Shown piece after piece: positions 11,147 to 22,333 of a stretch of 47,081 bases of DNA. The DNA is taken from the NCBI GenBank assembly GCA_004352715.1, contig SCFE01000021.1, positions 1,506,172 through 1,553,252 of the forward strand, given 5' to 3'. The translations under genes were made by a program, and so were the position numbers. This stretch comes from Hofstenia miamia (lineage: Eukaryota > Xenacoelomorpha > Acoela). The stretch's first letter is position 1. Each line of letters opens with the position of its first letter. Below the pieces are notes generated by a model that worked only from the letters and a program-made list of their open reading frames with translations, had not been told where the DNA came from and made no database searches.

Positions 11147-12035
11147 TGTAACATCCTCCACCTGGCCCTTATCATATAGTGGGTTGCCATTAACAACTAT
11201 CACTTGATAAATGGCAGGTGAGGATTTACTGAGTTAGTAAACTGCCAGATGTTCCCTTTTATTTAACTAGTTAGGCTAACTGAGTACTAATCATCATTGT
11301 TTGGGTGACAAAGCCGTGTGACGTCTCTTCCTTAATCATCTGTGGGCTACTGCCTGAAGCCAATCTCCACACCACAGTTCCTCTCCTTCGTGAACGATTG
11401 ACCAAGTCCACTGCACCATCTCAGCTCAATGGGAACTAGTTATGTGTACCTTACATTAGCTCAGTGCATGTACTCATGTCAAGATGTAACTGACTTAAAC
11501 TCAGTTTTGTAAAGTGTTTGTTGGATTGAATAAGTAAAGCAACCGGGCGTTGACACTAACTGCATTTAGTTAAATTTAAAGTAGCCATTACTGTAAAATT
11601 ACTGGCTTTAGCAATTAATTAATACATTGCAGTTTCATATATTTACATTTAATAACGATACATGTAAAGTCATTTATTTGGTCAATTATAGTCAAGTCTC
11701 CTACTATTAGTAATAGAGATATATTCCTAATGTTCGGCTATCCAGCCATTTCAGGCATCTGTTAAAATGTACATGTATAGATCGATAGTCAGACTAAGCA
11801 AGAATAAAAAAAACTCCTATCTGTAACATAAGTTCGAATCACTCCTGTGATGGAATCCAGCCACTACTTGACACAACTTGCTTAGCTGAACATTTTAATA
11901 AATATCAAACAAGATAAATGAAGAATGAAAATAAAATAAACTCCGAAGAATTTATTGTTCATCAAATTTTCTCTATTTATTTAAAAAGTTTTAAGTACCT
12001 GCTGATTTTGAATTAATCTTCTGCCAATATGGCCA
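11147..12035 (-). mobile_element. Inverted LTR copy (solo LTR-like) inserted in the Gypsy RT
   Basis: Read on the minus strand, this stretch is a diverged copy of the 3' LTR at 18100-19007. Shared blocks in the same order include TTGGCAGAAGA near the start, CAGGTACTT, a CCACTACT block, TACATGTA, ATCTCCACA, TAGCTCAGTGCAT and the terminal AGGATGTTACA. On the plus strand it starts TGTAACATCC and ends GGCCA, i.e. TG...CA. It interrupts RT directly after the codons for LEKG. About 230 bp between 12036 and roughly 12265 are neither LTR-like nor RT, and no clean target duplication is seen beyond a possible GGTAG/GGTAA pair (11142-11146 and 12270-12274). Confidence 0.8.
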
Positions 12036-12265
12036 TAAGCGTAATTTCGCTTGTTACAATTTGTCAAATAATACTTAATCAGCTCCTGTATTTTTCTCAT
12101 AATGTACAATATTGTAACTTGGTTGCATATTACAAAATGAATAAGATAATTAACTAAATTTTACAATCATCTTTCTGATTATATTTAATCACTGTTAATC
12201 ATTCGACGCTAATCTCTTTTGTTTGCAGCTTATTCTTTTGGTTGTTGCTACAGTAGGATATGCAT
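12036..12265. other. Unexplained 230-bp filler between LTR copy and resumed RT
   Basis: AT-rich, non-coding, with an imperfect hairpin AAGCG-TAATT-TCGCTT at 12037-12052. It may belong to the inserted element or be a further insertion. Confidence 0.4.
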
Positions 12266-12900
12266 GAAGGGTAATGCCAGATAAATTATCTGAAAAATAG
12301 AAAAGCCAAACAACAAGAAAGACGTACAGGGGATTATGGGATTCTTTAATTATTATAGGACTTTCATTCTGAACATAGCTGGTAAGACAGCAAAGATGAC
12401 CAGATTAATGAGAAAATCAGTACCATTCATATGGACCTGGCAGGAGCAGGAAGAACTTGATAATATTAAAGAAGAATTGGCAAAACTACCATCTCTTAAC
12501 ACACTGGACTACAATGAACAATTCATACTAGATTGTAACACAAGCAAAGTGGCAATTGGGGCCACACTGGGACAAGTAAAAAATGGAAAAGAAGTCCCCA
12601 TTCAGTTTTTCATTCACAAATTGAGAGCAAGTGAAGAAAATTACGGATCTACCAACGTAGAGATGCTCACATTAATTGAAAGTTTTAAAAAATTTCTATG
12701 CTTCCTCATTGGTAGAGTGTTTAGGGTTTGCACAGACAACAGCAGACTGGCTTGATTGAAGACGTTTTCTGGAGATAAGTCCAGAATACTGTCACAATGG
12801 ATTGAATATTTAAACAAGTTCACATTCACAATCAAGCATAGGAAAGGCACATTACATAACAATGCAGACTTCTGGACATCAATACCTGAATACTAGAGAG
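12266..12900 (+). pseudogene. Gypsy RT connection and RNase H
   Basis: The sequence resumes with the KKDVQGIMGFFNYYRTFI block (about 12317-12370; FLG-LxNYYRxFI type), which marks the end of Gypsy RT. RNase H follows in the 12336-12755 frame: FILDCNTSKVAIGATLGQ holds the first catalytic Asp, and the E of NVEMLTLI and the D of RVFRVCTDNS are the next acidic residues. A stop at 12753-12755 and another at 12894-12896 (TAG where Trp would fit) break the frame. Length and order are normal for the family. Confidence 0.88.
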
Positions 12901-13089
12901 ACACAGTAAAAATATACGGAGAGAAAAAACAATTCCAATTTTCGCCACACACTGAATACGAGGGACTGCCAAAAATAAATGTGGATAAAAAAGGACAAGC
13001 TCTGCTACCAATACTAATGAGGGAGGAAATATCTGAAAAAGAAATAGTGGACAAACAGAGAGACAACATAATCCTTAGTGAAATCATAA

Positions 13090-14304
13090 AAAAGATATAA
13101 AAACCTTGGACAACACTATCAAAATTAACAGCAGGATACTATGAACATTACAAGTGGAAAATCAACAAGAACAGATTACTATATGTTGAAGCCAACAATA
13201 ACCAGATTGCAATACCAGACTATTTCAAAAGAGAGTTGATAAGAAAGATACACGAGAAGGGCCACCTGGGAATCACACAGACAGAGAAAACCTTCAATGC
13301 AAGGATTATAACAACAGCTGTGAGGAAAGTTACCAAGGACATTATTAATAAGTGCATGACATGCCTCCTTAATAACAAGCAACATTTTCCGATGCAAAGG
13401 GCGCCACTAGAGAAAATTATTGCAACACAACCAAATGAAATAGTCCACATAGACCTGGAAATGTTGTCAAAGGATGCAGAAGGCTACCAATATCTACTGG
13501 TGATGGTAGACAATTTTACAAAATATGCAAGAATGGTCCCAATGAGGAATACCATGGCAGAAACCACAGGAGAACTGGTACTAAAAGAATGGATCCTACA
13601 ACTTGGGCTGATGGAAACAATCATAACAGATAAGGGGCCCCAATTTGAGAGCGGACTTTTCCAAGAGATGGCAAAACTCCTGGAGATTGCAAGTGAATGA
13701 ACGACAGCATATCATCCACAAGCCAATGGAGTGGTGGAGTGACTTAATCAAACACTAACAAAGTTAATCAGAGGGGCAACTTCAAGAAGTCATTGAGATG
13801 ATTGAATACTATTACAACACCTTGGTACATGCAATGACGGGAGTCTTACCATTCAAGGCAATGCTCAGAAGAGAAGCAGAGACCCTGCTTTCAATGCAAT
13901 ACACTAACTACAGTGGAAAGTTGGACAATGAATATGTAAAACAACTGAAGAACCAAATCAGAGGAATCCACAAAACAATGTGCCACAACATAAAGAAATC
14001 AGCAGTGAGATAGCAGTGTAATTACAATAAAAAAATTTACAGTCACACATACAAAGTAGGAGATAAGGTATATGCGTTCACACTGATCAAACTCACAGAC
14101 ACAAACCAAGTCCAGAAGTTGAAAACAGTATGGTCTGGCCCTCACATGATAACACAAACACTACCAAACAACAAATACATGTTAGACAACAATAGACTAT
14201 TACATTTCCAAAACCTGCAAAGAGCAACAGCAGACATCAAAGAGACGAATATAGATGAGAACACTGAATTCAAAATATGCCGAATTAACAGCAATGATAT
14301 ATGA
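13090..14304 (+). pseudogene. Gypsy integrase
   Basis: The N-terminal zinc-binding segment is visible: an HEKGHLGITQ block, then CMTCLLNNKQ (H-H-C-C type, about 13248-13380). The catalytic core follows: VHIDLEML (first Asp), VDNFTKYARMVPM, then ITDKGPQFES (second Asp), and after a TGA at about 13698 the TAYHPQANGVVE block with the third acidic residue. The frame then shifts (13798-14013), and again into a C-terminal segment with WSGPHMITQTL near 14132-14160, the GPY/F-like module. Stops lie at 13698, about 13739 and 14011. No chromodomain is seen. The integrase would join element cDNA to the genome; this copy is inactive. Confidence 0.88.
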
Positions 14305-17300
14305 TATATATGATTTAGATAGCCTACATGAAGAGGGATTTGATGATGAATACACAGTGGACATTGGAAATGATAATATGAGACAGAGAGTGCTGCCCCA
14401 AAGTACAGCAAGAAATAAACCTATATATGACCCTGAAATATGGGATATAAATTTACTAACTGAATTTAGGAAACTAGAGGAAAATGATGCACCCACTAAT
14501 GAAGAAGAGAGTGCAGAGGAATCAACAACCAGAGGAACTCTCAACCATGAACAAGATTTCACAGAAGTTCTCACACCAGATGTTGACTCCAGGACAGAAT
14601 GGATGAGAATGAGGAACCAACAAATAGACAATGTAGAGTGAGAAGGCGTCCTAGTAGTCCACAAGGCCGATTCAAGGGCAGGGAGACCAAAGGACAAAAA
14701 GCCTCTCCCACCAGGGATCTGCAACTCCGATTCAAGGCATGCAGAAAACTGGTGCACAGCAGCTCAACTTTCCTTCTGAGAGTCCACAATGCTGATTCAA
14801 GGGTGGTGAGACACTGGGAGTTGCAGAGGAAGGTGTAAGTGGTGGAAGAACCGTGAAGATGTGAAAGCAATTCAAGGCAGATGCTATCCCCACAGGAACC
14901 ACAACTGTTCAGGTGCTGATAGGAGTACTGTGAGCTGATTCAAGGGCGAATCAGTAGAAACTATCAGCACAGATTCACAGCCCAGTGACTGTGAACCAAG
15001 CACCAGCAGATTACCATTACGGATGACCCAGCTACACACCTCCTCAGAAAACACCTCAGAGAGAACTGTACAATCTAAAGAAAGAGAAAAATGGATGTCT
15101 AAAATTGATGGAGAAACATTACACCCCTATTTTATTGGAACATTGAAAATGCATTACAATGCATTCACAAAACTATCCCCAGAAACAAAAGCACACATAA
15201 GGAAAGTCGCATAACTTGAAGGAAAAAATCTACCAATAGTGCTTGATGCCAACAATAGACCAAAAGTAAACATGATTATAAGCTACCCAAAGGAGATGAA
15301 TGAAACATTAGTGAGACAGTACATGCAAAGCACAGTGCACATCGTATTTGATGAAGATTTCACACTGGAGACAATGCAAGCTATAATGGCATATAAAGAC
15401 AAAATAGCAGAAATACCAGAAATAAACATGGATGAGGAAAACCTCACAATCATACATGTATTGAAAGAAAAAGAATACACAAAAAACCTGGAAAAGAAGA
15501 TTGATAAAACTTTAAGAATGGCAAAAGTGCAGAAGATGAGAGTAGTAATAATCACGAGGTTGACAAATGAAGACATCCCTGGACACCTACGAGAAGCATG
15601 CATGCAAACTGAAAATAACTTCCCTTGGGAGAAAACACCAAAAGGTACAACCATCCCAGAACTAATATGATTCGATCTACAAATAGACTACTGGGCGCAG
15701 ATCTATAGAATAATGGTAGACCCATGCATTGTGATTGACCTCTATAAACAAACAAAAACGATTGAGCTGATGGCAGAAACAGATGGCATAGAAAAGGCCA
15801 ACATGCTATTTATAAAATGTAGCCTAACACAACGGCAAGAGCATCTACAAAAGATCCAGAAAATATGGAAAAACATGAAACTGCAACAAAAAGTGGAGGG
15901 GAGTTGGCCAGAAATAAAAATCAAGGCGCCATCACGAAAATTCCACAAATCAGTAGAGATAATATTGACAGAGGTGAACAAAGCCTACAAGCTAAATACA
16001 AAAAAGACTTCAAACAGTTAATATTCGAAAATAAAAATGCACCAGAAATCCACTTCAGAACAACAGCATGGATATTAGCAATATTCACAACTGAAGAGGC
16101 AGAACTAAAACTTCCAATATTGCAGCACATCTGACACAAGTTACCAAAAGCAAAAAAATTTCAAATAGCAATAGCTCCAATCAACAAAAAACTGGTTATT
16201 AAAAGGTCACATTGAAAGGCTGGAGTCACCAAACAGATCAGAAAAGCCAGTACAGATGATGGAAAAAATATTCAGCCAAATGATAATGAATGGGAGCCCA
16301 ATGGGGAAAATGTTGATAATAGATATAGCTAACAAGACGGGGATATGTCCAAGCAAAATCACAATATTCGATGAACCAATGAAGAAATATATGTGGGGAG
16401 CAACATCCAAAACACAAATGAGGCAAATGGAAAACCAACTGTGGATAATTACAAGAAAAATCATTAAATGGAAACTAGCAAGCACAGAAGAAATCAGGAA
16501 AACAGTAGTACAAAAGAATGTGCAGAAAATCCTCAAATGCAAAATGGAAAGATATGAACAAGACAGCCCACAATGCACATTCACAAAAATTATACGAAGT
16601 GCGGAAATGATGAAATGAGGAGGAATAACAGAACCAGTGGAGGTCTGTGAGATGGTCACAAAGACACAAGCAGAGATGATGGAAGAGGAGAAGTTGTTAA
16701 CATCCTCACAACTACTGTTGTCTCCCAAAACTCAGCAGACAATCAACAGGATAAACATAGAAAAGTGGGGAGAAATAAGCCCAGCAAAAACAATAGAATG
16801 GATTGATACTGATGATGAATGGTTCCTAGTTGAAATAAAAGTCATCAGAGAAACCAGAGATATCAAAGAAAGGACCTTCCAAAACAATAGAGAACAACAA
16901 ACAGTGGCAACAATGAAGTTGATGTTTATGGAAGCATTTATGAGAATGTAACTGGAAGAATTATTAATACCATACAACCAGTTAGCAGTAAATGTCGAAT
17001 ATATAACAGCAAGAATAGACATCAAAGAAGAAATACAATTAAAACTAAGTAGAAGGGGACTCAAGCAAGCATTCTGGAATACCATCCCAGAAGCAAAAAT
17101 GAATTACCCCACAACAATAGGCCTAGCAACAGCACCAACAATGGAAGGTTCATACCCACACATTGAAAGACAAATTGAAACAAAGATCTTAATCTTCACA
17201 CCACCAGAAACAATTGCAATGCCAATGGTCCTCCCATGCTGGAGACTACCAAAAGAAGTTAAAGTTGTGAAAACATTCTTGCACAAATATAAGTCATACA

Positions 17301-17917
17301 TGAATACAGAGAAAAAGGCAAAAGCAATAATAGAATGTGATGACTATAAGAAGTTGAAAGACATAATGTTGAAGAATGATAACAGAGAGAGAGTATACAT
17401 TGAAGGCATGATAATGCCATACCAATTGTTCACACAAGGGAAACCTATTAACATACAACTACAAGATCTCAGGAAAGAAATAGAAAGTCGGACTCCAAAA
17501 GCAATAATGCTATTCTCCAGGGTGAACAACATTGTATGGACAGACATCTGGGAAAGAAAGTACCTTTACTATGACATGAAAAAAAGAATTGAAGTCATAA
17601 TGATGATGTGAATCAACAAGAATCAAAACAATACAACTATATCAGAAATACTATGAAATATTCTCACAGAAAATCAATGAACTAAGAGAAATCACACTGA
17701 TAGCAGAGGAAATTCTAGAGGCGAAATTTTTAGAATACACAAATACAGTAACAACTGAATGAGATGACAAAACTAGTCGAATTTGAAAAAACCACATGGG
17801 CCAATCAACTGGCGGAATTGATAATTTGGAAGGCAGAAACGTTAGTACATGGAGAACAAGCTGTGCTAAAAATAACGCAAGCTGAGGAGGGCATGTAGCA
17901 TCATCCAAACAAATCAA
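14255..17917 (+). pseudogene. Long extra ORF region downstream of integrase, function unknown
   Basis: One reading frame (frame of 14255) is open with few stops from 14255 to 17611: segments 14255-14641, 15023-15214, 15239-15670, 15713-16021, 16256-16618, 16637-16951 and 17099-17611, with a shift to another frame at 15865-16134 and weaker coding sequence to about 17900. That is more than 900 codons of mostly coherent, lysine- and glutamate-rich sequence. It sits where errantiviruses carry an envelope gene, but I see no signal peptide, no cysteine pattern, no furin-like site and no transmembrane anchor; its hydrophobic segments are short (for example TPPETIAMPMVLPCW). I do not recognise a domain. 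Segments 14650-15000 are different in character, with repeats of a GATTCAAGG core. It is probably a real ORF of the parent element, now broken by stops, several of them TGA/TAG where Trp would be plausible. Confidence 0.6.
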
Positions 17918-18099
17918 AAATAAGCTGCAAACGTTGAGCAGAGTGAGAATAAGATTAAAGAAACGATGATTAGAAATATTGTATTTAGATCAATTAGATT
18001 AATTTAGATTTATTTGTATTATGCAACCAAGAAACAATATGTGTCAAAAACAAGAGATTAGTATCAGTCGATAAAAATACTTTTGGCAAAATGAGGGGG

Positions 18100-19007
18100 T
18101 GAAATCTTGGCAGAAGAAAACTTAAAATTTGAAATCAACAGGTACTTTTCTGGAATTACTATAAATACAAATTAAATACTGTAAGCAATTGATAAAGAAT
18201 TTTATTCGGAATTCTTATTTTGTTCTACTATAATGGTTTGATTATTTAATATGATGTTGAACTAATCGAGTGGTGTTTAGTAGTGGTCTGGATCCATCAT
18301 AGAGAACGATTCAAGGGTCCCTGTGCCAGACCATGAAAGTGCACACAAGTTAGGTATAGGGGTTTTCTCTCAATTAGTCGACTAGTGATCACTTACTACA
18401 TGTATTAAAATAATTAACTGTGAACAAATGGTTGGATGACCAAAACTTAGGAAATCTATTAATACTATTTTAGATCCAAATTAATGACCAATAAATGACC
18501 GATAAAGTGACCGTACATGTATTAATTTATAAATGTAAGTTAGGAAGCTGCTCAAAACTAATATCTTTAGAAATGCCAATATATTTTGTTAATGGCTACA
18601 TGTAATATTAAACAAGCAGCTAGTAACAAGTCAGGTTGTGAACAGATAGAACACTTTTACAAAATAGAGTTTAAGTCGAATTGTCTTGAGTATGCACTGA
18701 GCTAGGATATGGTACACATAAATTGTATCAAAGAGCTGAGGTGTGGAACTCAATCAAATGGAACATCGAAGGAGTTGGTAAACTGGATGTGGAGATCAGC
18801 TTCATGCAGATGCTACTATCAATCACTGGAGAAATTACTGCATTGCTTCATCACCTAAATAGTGAATGGTTAAATCCAGTTACATCATGTTAACAGAAAC
18901 AAAAGCCAAGCAGTATATAATTAGGTAAATCCCTACCCGCAAAAATACAACTAGTGTTATACAGTAGCAAGAGATAAACAGTAATGATGCAGGTTAGAGG
19001 ATGTTAC
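18100..19007 (+). repeat. 3' LTR of the Gypsy element (about 908 bp)
   Basis: It begins TGAAATCTTGG directly after a purine-rich tract (AAAATGAGGGGG, 18088-18099), a polypurine-tract-like primer for plus-strand synthesis. It ends AGGATGTTACA at 19007, giving TG...CA termini. Its homology to the inverted copy at 11147-12035 over nearly the whole length independently defines both edges. No matching 5' LTR was seen upstream of gag. Confidence 0.82.
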
Positions 19008-19690
19008 AATACTGCTGGTGAACATGAATGCATTGTAATTACATGTATATTTATTATTTATTTACATAGGCTGAGGAAATAAGAACAATTGAGATCTGTT
19101 TTTGTTTTAATTGAGCTAGAAAGTAACAACTAGAGACACACAATTAGCACTTTGGCAAGCTTGGATCTATTTGTGGATACAGCTTCGGTATGATGCCATT
19201 TGAATTGGTTGCTATTGGAGGATAATTCTCAGTGAAATATTTTTCTGTTTTTTTTATTGAACTGGCGAACTACCAATGTTCTGTTTTCTGTTGGAATGTG
19301 TGTCACTCTTTATGATGGTAGCCTTTGCAACCTTCTACCTATTAATTGAGTTACCTAGTACCACTGGAGTGGTCAGAACTCCCCTGTGATTCTACAGGAT
19401 TGAAATGAAATTTAAATTTAATGATTGCAACACATTATTTGGAGGACATTAGAAATCTATCAGTTGAATGCAGTTCGTTAAACTAAAAGAAGAAATTTAA
19501 GTTTTTTTGACTCAATATCACTTGTCAAAAAGACATTCTTAATGTTATGATGTCACTTTTGATGCTCTTGAAATATATAACATTTCCCAATATTTCACTT
19601 TCAATAATGGTCTTTTTATATTTCTATCCCCTACAAATTATGGCATTACATATCTGGGTTCTTTTGCAACATTTCTTATATAATTAAGAC
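19008..19690. other. No recognisable gene
   Basis: AT-rich sequence right of the Gypsy LTR. The last part may already belong to the transposase fragment that follows, but no frame is convincing before about 19720. Confidence 0.5.
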
Positions 19691-19990
19691 TCATATAGAT
19701 ACTATTTCTCCAAGTGAAAAAAATAAAATTCACATTTGGTGATGGATGAAGTAGTTATTAAGCCAGCTCTTACATTCAGAGGAAATCATGTTTATGGTAA
19801 TTCATTAAATATTCATAACTCACTCACAACAAAGGCATCCAAAATTTCATGTTCACTTTGTAATGGCTGCATTTTTGACAAAAACTTTGATGTGATTGAG
19901 ATTATTAGTAATCACTATGCTTCTTGTGAAGAAATGAATATATCATTTCTGGATTTTATATATAAAAATTTAATGTTGGAATGCAGCTAA
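19690..19990 (+). pseudogene. Transposase fragment, P-type (THAP-P) like
   Basis: An open frame ending at 19988-19990 reads MDEVVIKPALTFRGNHVYG, matching the DExxIxPxLxxxGxxxxG block that surrounds the first acidic residue of P-like transposases; the preceding codons (SPSEKNKIH) fit the same alignment. The rest keeps a short conserved-looking stretch, then becomes unrecognisable. It is a fragment of about 85 to 100 codons. It differs from the P-type copy at 6948-8712, so it represents another lineage. Confidence 0.5.
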
Positions 19991-20372
19991 GTGATGTTGA
20001 ATATAGTAAACATAAGAAAACTTAAAATTCCAAATGAGAGATTTTATTCCCCATTACATGAAATTTAATTTAAGGCTTAGTTAGCACCCAATTGGATGAA
20101 TTTTCTAGTGTGAGTACAAAGTATTTATGAAATTAAATTGAAACAAATTTAATCAGCGACTTGCATGAATCATTATAGAAATAGTCTAAATGCAATCATT
20201 CAATAACCTATATTTGCATAGTGTTGGCAGCAACAGCATATGAAGAAAGAAATATTATCACATACACATGCAATTATACATGTTAAGGCTGGGTAATGCA
20301 TCAACTAATCAAAATGAAATTGACTTAAATTGTAATAAACATATCTAATCATTTACTATCAACTTTACAATG
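19991..20372. other. No recognisable gene; ends at a single-N join
   Basis: AT-rich, non-coding sequence that ends at the N at 20373. Sequence right of the N may not be truly adjacent. Confidence 0.5.
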
Positions 20373-20373
20373 N

Positions 20374-21290
20374 CCAACTCTGTGCAGGAGGTTCTAGACC
20401 AAGGTTTTGTTGGCTCGTGCCTTTATTATGATGCAAAGAAATATCCTTCACTCTACTGTAAGAAAAATAATTATTGTTATATTTGCCGGTGATAAACTTA
20501 TAAAATTTGACGAGCTACCAGACATAAAACTTAAAGCTATTGCCTAATTATTACTGGAGATTATTCAAAATAACGATTTAGAAATCGATGTCGCATGGTC
20601 CAAAACAGAAGCTACTAATACAGGGCAACAGAATGGTGTTTTTGTTTATTGGGAAAGAAAAATTCCGCATATTCGATTTGAACCCTGTCAATTACATGTC
20701 CTAGATCTGATAATGAATCATGAAATGAATGAATTCTTTCCAGTTGTCATGCAATCATCGGAAGTTTTTTACAATTTTGTGAAGGAATGTAAAGACAACC
20801 GGGAATCATTTAAACAATCATAAAATGAGAAACAAGTACTCAATTCTATAATGAACTTTCACCACCTTGCTGCTACTGACGAAAGACGAGACTATTACTG
20901 TCTACTTTTTTAATTAGTCAAAGCTGAGCAAGTGAAAGAAAATGGTGATGGTCTACCGAAAATCCATTTTACTTCCAAAGTTCCAGCTGTCAGTAATACA
21001 AAATGGAACTAATGTACAAATTATACAGCCTTTTCAGAAATTGTGGGGCCAAATTGAAAACCCCAACTGGGAAAACTCAACATTTTATAACTAATTTCTG
21101 GGATCAAGCTTGGTTTCATTTCGAATTCAACTGGAGTATGTTGTTGGGAAATAATCTTTACATGAAATCAAAAATCTCAATTGTGCAATATGGACTTTCA
21201 CGTGTTGATGCTAATCCTTTTTGTAATGATCGCTCAGAGTAGTCACTTTTTTGTAAATGGGAAAATTCCGATAATTAATAAATTAGAATG
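20374..21290 (+). pseudogene. Degenerate DDE-like transposase of an unnamed invertebrate family
   Basis: With a few stops, one frame reads through 20480-21000: AGDKLIKFDELPDIKLKAIA, then SKTEATNTGQQNGVF (like the DxTxxNTGxxNG block around a catalytic Asp), then EPCQLHVLDLIMNHEMNEFF (C-x2-H-x2-D-L-x3-H), then FYNFVKECKDNRESFKQS, and ISTNxxW-like TSKVPAVSNTKWN near 20970-21006. I recall this arrangement from uncharacterised transposase-like proteins of arthropods and cnidarians but cannot give the superfamily name with confidence. The catalytic Asp of the NTG block appears as Ser-Lys-Thr here. Stops at about 20545, 20821, 20911 and 21009 make it a pseudogene. The piece is cut by the N at 20373 and by the gap at 21307. 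Confidence 0.5.
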
Positions 21291-21306
21291 ACTAATTATC
21301 TTTTAA

Positions 21307-22306
21307 NNNNNNNNNNNNNNNNNNNNNNNNNNNNNNNNNNNNNNNNNNNNNNNNNNNNNNNNNNNNNNNNNNNNNNNNNNNNNNNNNNNNNNNNNNNNNN
21401 NNNNNNNNNNNNNNNNNNNNNNNNNNNNNNNNNNNNNNNNNNNNNNNNNNNNNNNNNNNNNNNNNNNNNNNNNNNNNNNNNNNNNNNNNNNNNNNNNNNN
21501 NNNNNNNNNNNNNNNNNNNNNNNNNNNNNNNNNNNNNNNNNNNNNNNNNNNNNNNNNNNNNNNNNNNNNNNNNNNNNNNNNNNNNNNNNNNNNNNNNNNN
21601 NNNNNNNNNNNNNNNNNNNNNNNNNNNNNNNNNNNNNNNNNNNNNNNNNNNNNNNNNNNNNNNNNNNNNNNNNNNNNNNNNNNNNNNNNNNNNNNNNNNN
21701 NNNNNNNNNNNNNNNNNNNNNNNNNNNNNNNNNNNNNNNNNNNNNNNNNNNNNNNNNNNNNNNNNNNNNNNNNNNNNNNNNNNNNNNNNNNNNNNNNNNN
21801 NNNNNNNNNNNNNNNNNNNNNNNNNNNNNNNNNNNNNNNNNNNNNNNNNNNNNNNNNNNNNNNNNNNNNNNNNNNNNNNNNNNNNNNNNNNNNNNNNNNN
21901 NNNNNNNNNNNNNNNNNNNNNNNNNNNNNNNNNNNNNNNNNNNNNNNNNNNNNNNNNNNNNNNNNNNNNNNNNNNNNNNNNNNNNNNNNNNNNNNNNNNN
22001 NNNNNNNNNNNNNNNNNNNNNNNNNNNNNNNNNNNNNNNNNNNNNNNNNNNNNNNNNNNNNNNNNNNNNNNNNNNNNNNNNNNNNNNNNNNNNNNNNNNN
22101 NNNNNNNNNNNNNNNNNNNNNNNNNNNNNNNNNNNNNNNNNNNNNNNNNNNNNNNNNNNNNNNNNNNNNNNNNNNNNNNNNNNNNNNNNNNNNNNNNNNN
22201 NNNNNNNNNNNNNNNNNNNNNNNNNNNNNNNNNNNNNNNNNNNNNNNNNNNNNNNNNNNNNNNNNNNNNNNNNNNNNNNNNNNNNNNNNNNNNNNNNNNN
22301 NNNNNN
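21307..22306. other. Assembly gap, 1000 N
   Basis: Exactly 1000 unknown bases, probably a placeholder of unknown true length, bordered on the right by a TA repeat. Confidence 0.99.
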
Positions 22307-22333
22307 TATATATATATATATATATATAATATA

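Larger units (their letters stand above)
8930..19007 (+). mobile_element. Ty3/Gypsy LTR retrotransposon, 5'-truncated and degenerate
   Basis: Domains occur in the Gypsy order: gag with a CCHC knuckle, protease, reverse transcriptase, RNase H, integrase, then a long extra coding region and a 3' LTR. The 5' LTR and most of gag are missing; the element begins abruptly in gag beside a P-type remnant. RT is interrupted by an inverted LTR copy of the same family (11147-12035). Each ORF contains stops and frameshifts, so it is not autonomous. The coding strand is strikingly A-rich and T/G-poor compared with the surroundings. Individual parts are listed separately. Confidence 0.92.

Noticed and set aside
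11820-11840. GTTCGAATC string resembling a tRNA T-loop
   Set aside because: Lies in the inverted LTR copy; no acceptor stem, D-arm or anticodon arm around it.
14200-14870. Minus-strand open frames of 185 and 99 codons opposite the Gypsy element
   Set aside because: They mirror the A-rich coding strand and have no motif; the plus strand carries the real integrase and post-integrase sequence.
16207-16728. Minus-strand 173-codon membrane-protein-like frame
   Set aside because: Composition artefact opposite the extra Gypsy ORF.
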